Assembly: GCF_009741275.1 (NCBI RefSeq)
Contig: NZ_WOWS01000006.1
Coordinates: forward strand, 62,001 to 126,000
Origin: Winogradskyella endarachnes
GTDB taxonomy: Bacteria > Bacteroidota > Bacteroidia > Flavobacteriales > Flavobacteriaceae
Reading direction: 5' to 3'
Length of the DNA: 64,000 nucleotides
Position 1 is the first letter of the stretch, and each line of letters begins with the position of its first letter. The notes beneath the pieces were generated by a model, which searched no databases, was not told the origin of the DNA, and saw only the letters and a list, made by a program, of their open reading frames with translations. Both the position numbers and the translations under genes were made by a program. This document shows positions 38,501 through 48,061 of the stretch, piece by piece.

Positions 38501-39445
38501 CTATATCGTTTCCTTAAATTCCTGAAAAACCTCCAAATCAGGCAAACCTAAAATAGCCTTATTAATCCAAACTAATGCTTCGTCTTTATTATCTCTATGT
38601 TTATATATTTGCGCCAAACGATAATAAGCCCATTCTTTTGGCACACCATCTTTTGCAGAATGATTTTTAATATAAACTTTTAGCATAGCTTCGCCTTTAT
38701 CTAACTGAATATTATAATCTGCGCAAACTTTACCTATTTGGTAATGCATGGCATTACGTTGGTGTTTATCTTTTGCTTCTTCTAAATTATCAATAGCTTT
38801 TTCTGGTTGTTTTTGTCCTTGGTAGAAATCGGTTAACTTCTCATAACAAGTTACAGACCCTCCAACTTTAATAGCTAATCTATAATATTTCTCGGCCAAT
38901 TCTGGCTCGTCATCATATTCATACACATAACCTTTAGCCAAATATCCATCTACTTTAGACAAATCTTCTAATTGTTGAGCGTAAACCAAAGCTTTAGAAA
39001 AACTGCCACCAACAATACCGGGAAGTGACACATATAATTCTACTAATGCCCAACGTGCTTCAATATGGTTTGGGTCTAATTCTGCTGCCTTTAGAAAAGC
39101 TTCCTTTACATCTCCTATAATTCCTAAGGCTTTAATTTTACTAATACTTAAAGCTTTCATACCTAAAGCACCTCCATATTTATACTGATAATTTGCATTA
39201 TCTGAATGCTTATCTTTTAACTTTTTATACTGTTCAATAGCATTATCCCATTGCTTTTGGTGACCGTACGCATCACCCAAAAGTTCAATTGCTTTTAAAT
39301 CGTTTGGATTAGATTTTAAAAACTGAATCATTTCATTTTGCGCTTTTTCAAACTGTTTCTTAGCAATAAATAATTCTGCATTTTCAATAGAAGTTTGCGC
39401 AAAACAAGCCGATGACAGCATTAATACAAATAAAATTCTTAGCAT
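38501..39445 (-). CDS. Secreted tetratricopeptide-repeat protein
   Basis: From the ATG at 39445 the protein has 314 residues with a signal peptide (MLRILFVLMLSSACFAQ). It then has several TPR helix pairs, for example KAIELLGDAYGHQKQWDNAIEQYKKL, EARWALVELYVSLPG, AEKYYRLAIKVG and WAYYRLAQIYKHRDNKDEALVW. An upstream TTG start lies inside a -7 promoter box and is excluded. TPR proteins mediate protein-protein contacts; the partner is unknown. The diverging alpha-2-macroglobulin gene is 153 bp away. Confidence 0.85.
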   Translation of the reverse strand: MLRILFVLMLSSACFAQTSIENAELFIAKKQFEKAQNEMIQFLKSNPNDLKAIELLGDAYGHQKQWDNAIEQYKKLKDKHSDNANYQYKYGGALGMKALSISKIKALGIIGDVKEAFLKAAELDPNHIEARWALVELYVSLPGIVGGSFSKALVYAQQLEDLSKVDGYLAKGYVYEYDDEPELAEKYYRLAIKVGGSVTCYEKLTDFYQGQKQPEKAIDNLEEAKDKHQRNAMHYQIGKVCADYNIQLDKGEAMLKVYIKNHSAKDGVPKEWAYYRLAQIYKHRDNKDEALVWINKAILGLPDLEVFQEFKETI

Positions 39446-39466
39446 ATAATTATAACGTATATAAGA

Positions 39467-39474
39467 CAAATATA
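39467..39474 (-). promoter_or_regulatory. Candidate -7 element (TATATTTG) of the TPR gene
   Basis: On the minus strand TATATTTG lies 21 bp before the ATG at 39445. It covers the alternative TTG start at 39469, which helps to settle the start codon. Confidence 0.5.
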
Positions 39475-39558
39475 TAATTTAATAACGTTTGGAATCCTCA
39501 ACAAATTGTTAACTTCACTCACCGAAATAAACCTTACACTCATTTTAGCTGTTTTTGG

Positions 39559-39577
39559 AATACCTTTTGAAGGTATT
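39559..39577 (+). promoter_or_regulatory. 8-bp inverted repeat upstream of the alpha-2-macroglobulin gene
   Basis: AATACCTT (39559-39566) and AAGGTATT (39570-39577) are perfect reverse complements around TTG, ending 21 bp before the ATG at 39599. The right arm runs into TATTTTGC, which is one base short of a -7 box. It could be an operator or a leader hairpin. Confidence 0.4.
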
Positions 39578-39598
39578 TTGCTATAAATAAAAATTTTC

Positions 39599-42500
39599 AT
39601 GAAACACTATATATCTCTATTTATGCTCATCTGTTTTGCTTCTTTCTCTCATACTCAAAATAATTTTGAAAATCAGTGGAAAGAAGTATCAAAACTAGAA
39701 AACGAAGGTCTAACAAAAAGTGCTTCAGATTTGGTTGAAAGCATCTATAAAAATGCTGTAAAAGCTGAAGACACGCAACAAAGAATTAAAGCTTTATTAT
39801 ACATTAGCAAATACCAATTAATTCTAGAAGAAGATGCACAACTCACTATTGTAAATAGATTTAAAACAGAAATTAATTCAACTAAAGATATCATCACCAA
39901 ACACCTTTTAGAAAATTTGTTAGCCACAATGTATTGGCAATATTTTCAGCAAAATCGATATAAATTCTACAATAGAACCAAAACCTCAAAGAAGGTTAGT
40001 GATGATTTTAGAACATGGGATTTAGAAACTATTTTTAACGAAATACATACCTATTACCAACGTTCTCTAGACAACGGAATTTTATTGCAACAAGAATCCC
40101 TGAATAATTATGGTGTATTGTTAAATGAAGCTGAGAACTCTAAAGACTATCGTCCTACCTTATTTGATTTGTTAAGTTATAATGCCTTAAGCTTCTATAA
40201 AACACCAGAAAGTAGCATAACACAACCTGCAGATAAATTTAGCATAGATAATGAAGATTTTATTGCAGATAGTAACATTTTTATAAATGCAGAACTATCC
40301 TCTAACGATACCTTATCATTAGAACGAAATGCTTTAATAATTTATCTGAATTTAATAAAATTTCATCGCCACAACAAAACAACAAAAGCATTTGTAAATG
40401 TAGATATTGAGCGTCTAAACTTTGTTAAGAAGCACGCTACATTTGCTAATGTTGATGCTTTACTTTTAAAAACATTAGAGTCTAAGTCAGCCGAGTTAAA
40501 AGCCTCAGAACTTTCCACTTTATACGATTATGAAATTGCTAATACTTACAAAAGCCAAGGCCAATTTTTTGATGCTAACATAAATGGTAGTCCAGAAAAC
40601 TCAGAACAACAATGGAAATTAAAAGAAGCTGTTTCAATTTGTAATTCTGCTATATCTAAATACCCAGAAAGTATTGGTACACAGAAATGTGCCGTATTAA
40701 TTGAAGAGATAAAACAACCGTATTTACAATTTCAAGCAGAAGAATTTATAGGCATTAATTTACCATCAAAACTTTTAGTAAACTATAAAAACTTAAAGCA
40801 ACTAAATTTTAAAATTTATAAAGTTTCAAAAAAACAATTACAACGTTATGAAAGTATATATAGAGCTGATGAAAAGGATGCATTTTTCAAAAAACTAACT
40901 GCAGTTGAAACATTTTCTCGTCCGTTAAAAACCGAAGGCGATTATCAACTGCATAGTACAGAAGTTGTTTTTCCAAACTTAGCCAATGGCTTATACCTTA
41001 TAAAAGCAGAAACCAATAAAAGTGATAGGGTTTTTGCTGCAGCACATATACAAGTTACAGATTTAGTTTTAGTTGAGAGTAATGAAAACGAAGACCATAT
41101 TTACCAAATAATAGATAGACATAATGGACAACCAAAAGTAGATGCTAAAGTAGAAGTCAGTTATATTAACAATGGCAATAGCAACAGAAAAACCAAATCT
41201 TTTACAACAGACCGCTTTGGTAAATTTAAGTTTAAAAAAGACGATAATTATTACAGAGAGGTAGAAGTAAAAGTAACATCTAAAGAAGATACTGGTTATT
41301 TTGGAGACTATTACATTAATAGAAAATACAACAATGACGCTGGTAACCACACACAATACAGAAATTTTATATTTACAGACCGTAGTATTTACAGACCAGG
41401 ACAAACTGTTTATTTTAAAGGTATAGCTACTAAATCCTCTAACGGTAAAACAGAAGTCTCAGCAGATGAAGCCGCAAAAATTAGATTAAAAAACGTAAAT
41501 GGTGAAGTGGTTAGTGAATTGCTGCTAAAAACTAATGAATATGGTTCTGTACAAGGTGAATTCATTTTACCTAATGATGGCTTAACTGGTAACTTTACCA
41601 TTGAAATGTTTTCTAACAAATCGGCATATGCCTACATATCAGTTGAAGAATACAAACGACCTAAATTTAAACCAGAATTTCAACCTATTACCGAAACATT
41701 TAAAGTAAATGATAGCATTACGGTTAATGGTACTGCTGTTGCATTTGCTGGCAGTTCTATTACAGACGCAAAAGTAGTTTACACTGTAAAGCGTAATGTT
41801 CGTTTTCCTGGTTGGTATTATTGGAGACGACCTTCTTACAATACAGAAGCTCAAGAAATAACTTTTGGCGAAACTAAAACCAATGCCAAAGGCGAATTTG
41901 AAATTAAGTTTAAAGCTTTACCCGATAAAAGTGTTCCGCAAGATAATCTGCCTGTGTTTAATTATGAAGTTACTGCAGACATAACAGATATTAATGGCGA
42001 AACACACTCTACTTCTACCATTGTTAATGTAGGTTACCATGCCATGACCTTAACTATTTCTGCACCTCAAAAAATTGATAAAAGTGCTAAAGACTTTGAA
42101 CTAAGTCTGAATTCTCAAAATTTAAATGGTGGCTTTGCACCTGCAAAAGGTGAATTAAAAATATATAAACTCAATGCTCCAGAACGTGTTCTAAGAACTA
42201 GACCTTGGGCAGCACCAGATTACCAAACAATTCCGGAATCAGAATTTAAAAATTTGTTTCCGCATGAAGCTTACGAAGACGAGAACCAATTCACAAATTG
42301 GGAAAAGGGTAAAGAAGTTTTTAGCACATCTTTTGATACCGAAAAAAACAAAACAATACCGCTAAAAAAGATAAACAAATGGACCTCTGGTAAGTACCTA
42401 ATTGTTGCAGAAAGTAAAGACAAGTTTGGGCAAAACGTAAAAGCACAAGTATTTACAACCTTATATAGCGAAAAGGACAAAACCGTTGCAGACAACCAAC

Positions 42501-45500
42501 TGTATACTGCACAACTAGATAAAGACCGTTACACTACAAATTCTATTGCAAAATTAACTCTAGGTTCTGCGGCTAAAAACATAACCGTTACTGTAGAAAT
42601 TGAAAAGGACAATAAAATAATAATGACGCAATTAGTAGAACTTAACAATTCTAAACAAACAATTAGCGTTCCGGTTTTAGATAGCGATTTGGGTGGTTTT
42701 GCCATACACACATTTTTTTCGGCGTATAACGAGTTTAAAACACAAAGTTTTAACGTTAATGTCCCGTATCCTGAGACTGATCTACAAATTGAGACCACTA
42801 CATTTAGAGATAAACTACAACCAGGACAAGACGAAACCTGGAGTTTTAAAATTAAAGGACCAAAAGGTGAAAAAGTAACTGCCGAATTATTAGCCAGTAT
42901 GTATGATGCGTCTTTAGACGAATTTAAAGGACATAGCTGGAGTTTTAATCCAATTAGTAACCCTGTTTATTACGGTAGAATTTATAAAAACGCGCAACAG
43001 AGTTTTGGCAAAACTTATTTTAGGGTTTATAATAGTTTTGATACCACCAAGAATTATCCATACCAAGGTTACGATCAATTAAATTGGTTTGGGTTTTATT
43101 TTGGAAATAATCGTTATTTGAGACGAGGTTATGGCAACATGAAACGTATGGCTACTCCTCATACCATTGAAATAGCTGATGTTGCTGTAGAGGAATTAGC
43201 AGAGTATGGACCAAATGCGAGTATTTCAAAGGTTTTATCTGGTCAAATTAAAGGATTAAATATTTTATCTAATAATGCACCACAAGGCTCAGATTCTATA
43301 GTTAATTTAAGAGGTGTAACATCAATAAATGGTAATACAGAGCCACTTTTTGTTATAGATGGAAAAATTGTAAGCGAATCTAGTTTCAGAACATTAAAGC
43401 CTTCAGATATACTAGAAATTAAAGTTTTGAAGGATGCTGAAGCTACATCTGCTTATGGTGAAAAAGGTAAGAATGGAGTCATTATTATTACCACAAACAC
43501 TAGCTTCAATGAATTGCAAAAAGTTAAAGTTCGAAAAAACCTAAACGAAACCGCATTTTTCTTTCCGCAGTTAAAAACAGATAATGAAGGTAATGTTAGT
43601 TTTAACTTTATAGCACCAGAAGCCTTAACCCAATGGAAATTACAATTATTAGCGCATACTAAAACCTTAGAAAGTTCAATTAAACGATTAGAGACTGTTA
43701 CACAAAAAGAGTTAATGGTTATACCAAATGCGCCACGTTTTTTAAGAGAAGGTGATAAAATTACTATTAGTGCAAAAATTGCAAATCTTACAGAAAACGA
43801 ATTGTCTGGTGTTGCGCAATTATTACTAACCAATTCAATTACAAGCAAATCAATTGATGGCGAATTATCAAATACGTATAATGACTTAGGCTTTAAAGTT
43901 AATGCTAAAGGCAATACGCAAGTAACGTGGAATTTAGAAATCCCAGAAGGTATCCAAGCTGTGCAATATAAAATTATTGCAAAAGCAGGCGATTTTAGCG
44001 ATGGCGAACAAAATGCCTTACCTGTTTTAAGCAACCGAATGTTAGTGACGGAAACGATGCCAATGTGGATTCGTTCTAATGAAACTAAAACGTTTACTCT
44101 AGATAAGTTAAAGACTAATTCTTCTACAACATTAATCAACCATAAATTAACGTTAGAGATGACGTCTAATCCGGCTTGGTACGCTGTGCAAGCGTTGCCA
44201 TATTTAATGGAATATCCTTACGATTGTAATGAGCAAACATTTTCTCGTTATTATGCCAATGCTTTAGCGCAACATATTGTGCAATCCAACCCAAAAATAG
44301 AAGCGGTTTTTAATCAATGGAAATCAACAGACGTTCTACTTTCTAATTTAGAAAAGAATCAAGAATTAAAATCGTTACTCATACAAGAAACCCCTTGGTT
44401 ACGCGATGCACAATCTGAAACCGAACAGAAAAACCGTATCGCTTTATTATTCGATTTAAACAAAATGAATAATGAGTTACAATCTGCCAAGAGTAAATTA
44501 AAGAACAATCAGCACAATTCTGGTGCATGGCCTTGGTTTAATGGCGGACGCGATAATCGTTTTATTACACAACATATTATTGCTGGTTTTGGCCATCTTA
44601 AGGCACTAAATGTCATTACAACAGAGCATAACAACGAGGAGTCTCACATGATTCAAAATGCTTTAAATTATTTAGATACAGCATTTGTACAAGAATATAA
44701 AGACATCAGAAAGTATAATAAAAATGCGGATTTAAGTGAAGACCATTTGTCGCCAATGCAATTACATTATTTATACACACGAAGCTTTTATCCTGAAATG
44801 ACACCTTCAAAAGAAGTACAAAACATTATGGATTATTACCAGTCTCAGATTCAAACCTATTGGTTAAAACGTTCGTTATATGCCAAAGGTTTAATGGCTT
44901 TAGCGATGAACCGAATAAACGATACAGTAACAGCTGGTAAAATTGTAAAATCTTTAAAGGAGAATAGTATTACTTCAGACGAATTAGGCATGTATTGGAA
45001 AACCAACACTAATTCTTGGAATTGGTACCAAGCACCTATTGAAACACAAGCGTTAATGATTGAAGTATTTTCTGAAGTTGGTATTAAAATTCAGAGCGAA
45101 ACGAAGAATCTCAACGACATCGATAATTTAAAAATATGGTTGCTAAAAAATAAACAAACCAACCGTTGGAAAACCACCAAAGCCACAACTGAAGCTGTAT
45201 ATGCCTTACTATTACAAGGTAGTGATTGGTTAAGTATTACAGACCAAGTAGCTATAAAAGTTGGAAATGAAAACATTTCTCCAGAAAAATTAGATAATGT
45301 AACAGTAGAAGCTGGTACTGGGTATTATAAAACTGCTTGGACTGGTTCTGAAATTAAACCAGAACAAGCCGATATTACTATTACTAAAAAAGGAGAAGGC
45401 ATAGCTTGGGGCGCTTTATACTGGCAATATTTTGAAGACTTAGATAAAATAACCTCAGCAGAAACACCTTTAAAACTAAGCAAGAAACTTTTCTTAAAAA

Positions 45501-45886
45501 CCAATACATATAAAGGCGAAGAGATTACCGAAATCACAAAAGATTCAAAATTAAAAGTAGGTGATTTAGTGAGGGTAAGAATAGAACTGAGAACAGATAG
45601 AACTATGGAATTTGTACATTTAAAAGATATGAGAGCCGCGGGATTTGAACCTGTAAATGTGTTATCTCAATACAAATGGCAAGATGGTTTAGGCTATTAC
45701 GAAAGCACAAAAGATGCTGCTACAAATTTCTTTATGGACTATTTACCAAAAGGAATTTACGTATTTGAATATGACCTGAGAGTGAACAACGCAGGAGATA
45801 TGAGTAATGGTATTAGCACTATACAAAGCATGTATGCGCCAGAGTTTAGCAGCCATAGTGAAGGTGTTAGAATCAGTGTGAACTAA
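39599..45886 (+). CDS. Alpha-2-macroglobulin family protein with inserted TonB-plug-like domain
   Basis: This 2095-residue protein has a signal peptide (to about residue 20) and no lipobox. An alpha-helical N-terminal region of about 350 residues precedes the macroglobulin domains. The MG2 hallmark DRSIYRPGQTVYFKG begins at about residue 594. The A2M domain (ETAFFFPQLKTDNEGNVSFNF) begins near 1313, and the thioester motif CNEQ is at Cys1543 within YPYDCNEQTFSRY, so the trap chemistry is probably functional. At about residues 1200-1300, just before the A2M domain, is a plug-like domain with NLRGVTSINGNTEPLFVIDG and GKNGVIIITT, as in SusC proteins. Bacterial members are periplasmic or surface protease traps. 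It is convergent with the LytTR gene, sharing 4 bp at the stop codons. Confidence 0.88.
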   Translation: MKHYISLFMLICFASFSHTQNNFENQWKEVSKLENEGLTKSASDLVESIYKNAVKAEDTQQRIKALLYISKYQLILEEDAQLTIVNRFKTEINSTKDIITKHLLENLLATMYWQYFQQNRYKFYNRTKTSKKVSDDFRTWDLETIFNEIHTYYQRSLDNGILLQQESLNNYGVLLNEAENSKDYRPTLFDLLSYNALSFYKTPESSITQPADKFSIDNEDFIADSNIFINAELSSNDTLSLERNALIIYLNLIKFHRHNKTTKAFVNVDIERLNFVKKHATFANVDALLLKTLESKSAELKASELSTLYDYEIANTYKSQGQFFDANINGSPENSEQQWKLKEAVSICNSAISKYPESIGTQKCAVLIEEIKQPYLQFQAEEFIGINLPSKLLVNYKNLKQLNFKIYKVSKKQLQRYESIYRADEKDAFFKKLTAVETFSRPLKTEGDYQLHSTEVVFPNLANGLYLIKAETNKSDRVFAAAHIQVTDLVLVESNENEDHIYQIIDRHNGQPKVDAKVEVSYINNGNSNRKTKSFTTDRFGKFKFKKDDNYYREVEVKVTSKEDTGYFGDYYINRKYNNDAGNHTQYRNFIFTDRSIYRPGQTVYFKGIATKSSNGKTEVSADEAAKIRLKNVNGEVVSELLLKTNEYGSVQGEFILPNDGLTGNFTIEMFSNKSAYAYISVEEYKRPKFKPEFQPITETFKVNDSITVNGTAVAFAGSSITDAKVVYTVKRNVRFPGWYYWRRPSYNTEAQEITFGETKTNAKGEFEIKFKALPDKSVPQDNLPVFNYEVTADITDINGETHSTSTIVNVGYHAMTLTISAPQKIDKSAKDFELSLNSQNLNGGFAPAKGELKIYKLNAPERVLRTRPWAAPDYQTIPESEFKNLFPHEAYEDENQFTNWEKGKEVFSTSFDTEKNKTIPLKKINKWTSGKYLIVAESKDKFGQNVKAQVFTTLYSEKDKTVADNQLYTAQLDKDRYTTNSIAKLTLGSAAKNITVTVEIEKDNKIIMTQLVELNNSKQTISVPVLDSDLGGFAIHTFFSAYNEFKTQSFNVNVPYPETDLQIETTTFRDKLQPGQDETWSFKIKGPKGEKVTAELLASMYDASLDEFKGHSWSFNPISNPVYYGRIYKNAQQSFGKTYFRVYNSFDTTKNYPYQGYDQLNWFGFYFGNNRYLRRGYGNMKRMATPHTIEIADVAVEELAEYGPNASISKVLSGQIKGLNILSNNAPQGSDSIVNLRGVTSINGNTEPLFVIDGKIVSESSFRTLKPSDILEIKVLKDAEATSAYGEKGKNGVIIITTNTSFNELQKVKVRKNLNETAFFFPQLKTDNEGNVSFNFIAPEALTQWKLQLLAHTKTLESSIKRLETVTQKELMVIPNAPRFLREGDKITISAKIANLTENELSGVAQLLLTNSITSKSIDGELSNTYNDLGFKVNAKGNTQVTWNLEIPEGIQAVQYKIIAKAGDFSDGEQNALPVLSNRMLVTETMPMWIRSNETKTFTLDKLKTNSSTTLINHKLTLEMTSNPAWYAVQALPYLMEYPYDCNEQTFSRYYANALAQHIVQSNPKIEAVFNQWKSTDVLLSNLEKNQELKSLLIQETPWLRDAQSETEQKNRIALLFDLNKMNNELQSAKSKLKNNQHNSGAWPWFNGGRDNRFITQHIIAGFGHLKALNVITTEHNNEESHMIQNALNYLDTAFVQEYKDIRKYNKNADLSEDHLSPMQLHYLYTRSFYPEMTPSKEVQNIMDYYQSQIQTYWLKRSLYAKGLMALAMNRINDTVTAGKIVKSLKENSITSDELGMYWKTNTNSWNWYQAPIETQALMIEVFSEVGIKIQSETKNLNDIDNLKIWLLKNKQTNRWKTTKATTEAVYALLLQGSDWLSITDQVAIKVGNENISPEKLDNVTVEAGTGYYKTAWTGSEIKPEQADITITKKGEGIAWGALYWQYFEDLDKITSAETPLKLSKKLFLKTNTYKGEEITEITKDSKLKVGDLVRVRIELRTDRTMEFVHLKDMRAAGFEPVNVLSQYKWQDGLGYYESTKDAATNFFMDYLPKGIYVFEYDLRVNNAGDMSNGISTIQSMYAPEFSSHSEGVRISVN

Positions 45887-46611
45887 AAACTTAATTGGTC
45901 CTTGAAAATATAAGATTGTCTTCTGGAGATTTCTATTTCTTCTCCAGAATTCATTTCAATTTTTAGTTTTCCATTAAACCAAGATACTACTTTATTTACG
46001 TGGTTAATATTAATAATCTGCTGACGGTTGGCTCTAAAAAACACATCTTGGGGTAGCTTCTCTTCTATTTGAGCAAGCGACTTATAAATTAATGGTTTAT
46101 TATTATCAAAAAAGACTCTGGTGTAATTACCAACAATTTCAAAAAGAGAAATATCTTTAATTTTTACCAACCAACAGTTGTCACCATCTTTAATAAAAAT
46201 CTGTTTGTCTAAACTTAATCCACCACTCTTTTTATTTGTATCAGTTTCAGTATGCTCTTTCTCTAATACTTTTGTTATAGAACTTGTAAATCGTTTTTGA
46301 CTGATGGGTTTTAATAAATAATCGAACGCATTATACTCAAAAGATTTAATCGCATATTCATCAAAAGCCGTAGTAAATATGGTAATTGGCACCTCATCTA
46401 ACATTTCTAAAAGTTCAAAACCATCTTTCTCTGGCATATTGATATCTAAAAACAATAAATCTGGATTCGTTCTATTAATCAGTGTAAAACCATCATCTAC
46501 ATTAGCAGCTTCTCCAATTAATTCTATTTCTTTATGTGCTTTAAAAAGTTCTTTTAACTCATTACGAGCCAAACGAGAATCTTCAACAATTACAGCTTTT
46601 AAGATATTCAT
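45883..46611 (-). CDS. LytTR-family response regulator
   Basis: The 242-residue protein has a receiver domain (residues 1-120) with the phosphoacceptor Asp56 in LLFLDINMPEKDG and the Lys in DYLLKPIS, and a LytTR DNA-binding domain at about 132-242 (LFEIVGNYTRVFF, FFRANRQQIININHV). LytTR proteins bind pairs of roughly 9-bp direct repeats spaced by about two helical turns. The gene follows the histidine kinase with a 4-bp overlap, the usual coupling in Bacteroidota. Direct repeats matching such sites lie upstream of the operon and of the S9 peptidase gene. Confidence 0.93.
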   Translation of the reverse strand: MNILKAVIVEDSRLARNELKELFKAHKEIELIGEAANVDDGFTLINRTNPDLLFLDINMPEKDGFELLEMLDEVPITIFTTAFDEYAIKSFEYNAFDYLLKPISQKRFTSSITKVLEKEHTETDTNKKSGGLSLDKQIFIKDGDNCWLVKIKDISLFEIVGNYTRVFFDNNKPLIYKSLAQIEEKLPQDVFFRANRQQIININHVNKVVSWFNGKLKIEMNSGEEIEISRRQSYIFKDQLSF

Positions 46612-47684
46612 ATTAATGGCATTTTAATAGTAGCAATTACTTCTTTTTCTATCTCATTTAAAGTAAAACTTGCATCTTTTCCATATAATAATTCAAGACG
46701 TTTTTTAATGTTTTGCAATCCTAAATGCGTTGAATTATTACTTTTTTTAAGTGTTCCGGAGTTAGCAACTTTTATTTGTAATTGATTATTTTCAATAATC
46801 GTTGATAGTTTTACAATTCCACCACTTTTTAAATTAGAGATTCCATGCTTAAGCGCATTTTCTACCAACATTTGAATAATCATTGGAGGAATTTGTATAT
46901 TTAAAGTATCGCTTTCAATATTGCTTTCAAATTTTAATCTATTTTCAAATTGAATTTTAGAAATTTCTACATAATTTTCTACCATTTCTAATTCATCTTC
47001 TAAGGCAATGGAATTGACTTCACTCTTTGTAAGGGAATACCTAAGAGTTTCAGATAGATTGGTTAACATGCCTCTTGCTTTGGTTACATCTTCTAACATT
47101 AATCCACGGATGTTATTTAAGCTATTAAACATAAAATGTGGATTTATTTGCCCTTTTAATGTATTGAGCTGGGACTCTTTTAAGTTTGCTTCTAGTTGCA
47201 ATTGTCTTAATTGTACTTTTTTTAATTGATAATAAATTTTTATTGTTAAAAAAACAAAAAGCCAAATAACAAATAAGGTTCCAAAATAAAGAAAATTAGA
47301 TACTCTACCTGCAATTGTTAATGGTCCTCCTGCTATTTCTGGTAAGCTTCCTCCAAAAAAATCCACAAAATCTAAAAATGGCCAAATAAGTAAAGAATAT
47401 ATTATCTGAATAAATAAAAATAAAATTAAAACCTTAAAGACATCTAACCTTTTAATAGCGTTAAAATTAAGTTTTAAATCTATAAATACAGACACAATAA
47501 AAGACAGCGCAAAGCCTAAAAAACCACAGGCAATACCTTCTACCCATAAATATTTAAATCTAGCATCAGAAATATCTTCACCTTCAAACAAATAAATTTT
47601 TCTTATTGTTAGTGTGAATAAAAACAACAGTATCCAACCTAATAGATTGAATACTATATAATATTTATTAAATGATAATTTCAT
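46608..47684 (-). CDS. LytS/YehU-type sensor histidine kinase
   Basis: The 358-residue protein has an N-terminal membrane region with four hydrophobic segments (about residues 10-27, 48-70, 84-104, 130-152), a coiled-coil linker, and a His_kinase domain with the phosphoacceptor His183 in QINPHFMFNSLNNIRGL. The ATPase domain has QMLVENALKHGIS and a terminal HLGLQNIKKRLELLYG. No extracellular sensing domain is apparent, so the signal may be read in the membrane. It is the first gene of the two-gene operon. Confidence 0.92.
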   Translation of the reverse strand: MKLSFNKYYIVFNLLGWILLFLFTLTIRKIYLFEGEDISDARFKYLWVEGIACGFLGFALSFIVSVFIDLKLNFNAIKRLDVFKVLILFLFIQIIYSLLIWPFLDFVDFFGGSLPEIAGGPLTIAGRVSNFLYFGTLFVIWLFVFLTIKIYYQLKKVQLRQLQLEANLKESQLNTLKGQINPHFMFNSLNNIRGLMLEDVTKARGMLTNLSETLRYSLTKSEVNSIALEDELEMVENYVEISKIQFENRLKFESNIESDTLNIQIPPMIIQMLVENALKHGISNLKSGGIVKLSTIIENNQLQIKVANSGTLKKSNNSTHLGLQNIKKRLELLYGKDASFTLNEIEKEVIATIKMPLI

Positions 47685-47896
47685 GCAGGCATTTCTTTTA
47701 TTGTTAGCACAAGATAAGGTTAAAACCTTTTTTAAATTCTTCTATGTTAATATTCTTCTCTTGTAATTTTCCGGATTAATAAACAGGCTTAAATGAAGAC
47801 TATGTCTACTATAAACTCGACAATGGTTTTTACTAAATTGAACATAATACTGTTGTTTTTTGATTGATGAATTCTATTCGTTTTTAATTGATAGTA

Positions 47897-47969
47897 TAAA
47901 TATAAGACAGCAAATAGGTTTTAAAATTGAAAATATGATGAGTGGTAAATAGATTATGGCGAGCGGAAA
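47897..47969 (-). promoter_or_regulatory. Tandem 21-bp repeat operator and -7 box upstream of the histidine kinase
   Basis: On the minus strand, unit 1 (47949-47969) contains TTTCCGCTCGCCATAATC and unit 2 (47928-47948) contains TTACCACTCATCATATTTTC; 13 of 21 bases match at a 21-bp period. Exactly 23 bp after unit 2 comes TATATTTA (47897-47904), one base off TAnnTTTG. The same layout and spacing occurs upstream of the S9 peptidase gene. The CC(G/A)CTC(G/A) cores resemble LytTR half-sites, so I infer autoregulation by the adjacent LytTR protein. Confidence 0.65.
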
Positions 47970-47991
47970 CCATTAGGTTAATACTAATAAA

Positions 47992-48024
47992 AAAGCCTCT
48001 TAAGACTAACTCTTAAAAGGCTTT
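47992..48024 (-). terminator. Intrinsic terminator of the S9 peptidase gene
   Basis: A 14-bp stem with one mismatch (AAAGCCTCTTAAGA with TCTTAAAAGGCTTT) and a 5-base loop is followed on the minus strand by TTTTTTATTAG. It lies 38 bp beyond the peptidase stop codon at 48062 and separates the peptidase transcript from the kinase promoter. Confidence 0.88.
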
Positions 48025-48061
48025 CAACAAATTAGATTGATTGTTTGATTGGTTATCGTTT

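Larger units (their letters stand above)
47685..48061. other. 377-bp intergenic region: kinase promoter/operator and peptidase terminator
   Basis: This is the only gene-free stretch over 300 bp. Running along the minus strand it holds the terminator of the S9 peptidase gene (47992-48024), the tandem repeat plus TATATTTA promoter (47897-47969), and a predicted 5' leader of about 200 bases. The leader has one tiny frame (47789-47845, 18 codons, MFNLVKTIVEFIVDIVFI), which could be a leader peptide but has no independent support. It also has a small hairpin AAGGTT-TT-AACCTT near 47717-47730. Confidence 0.6.

Noticed and set aside
39485..39513. AACGTTTGG and ATTGTTAAC at a 21-bp period upstream of the alpha-2-macroglobulin gene, resembling LytTR half-sites
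   Set aside because: Only the first unit fits the pattern, and no -7 box lies at the 33-bp distance seen at the two better sites, so the match is probably chance in AT-rich DNA.
43453..44139. A 228-codon minus-strand open frame inside the alpha-2-macroglobulin gene
   Set aside because: It is antisense to a strongly conserved coding region, has no domain, no promoter and atypical composition. It is a shadow frame, as are the other opposite-strand frames within ribosomal, susC and peptidase genes.
47789..47845. An 18-codon frame in the leader of the histidine kinase operon
   Set aside because: Length and composition are within chance expectation. It is mentioned under the intergenic region but not called as a gene.
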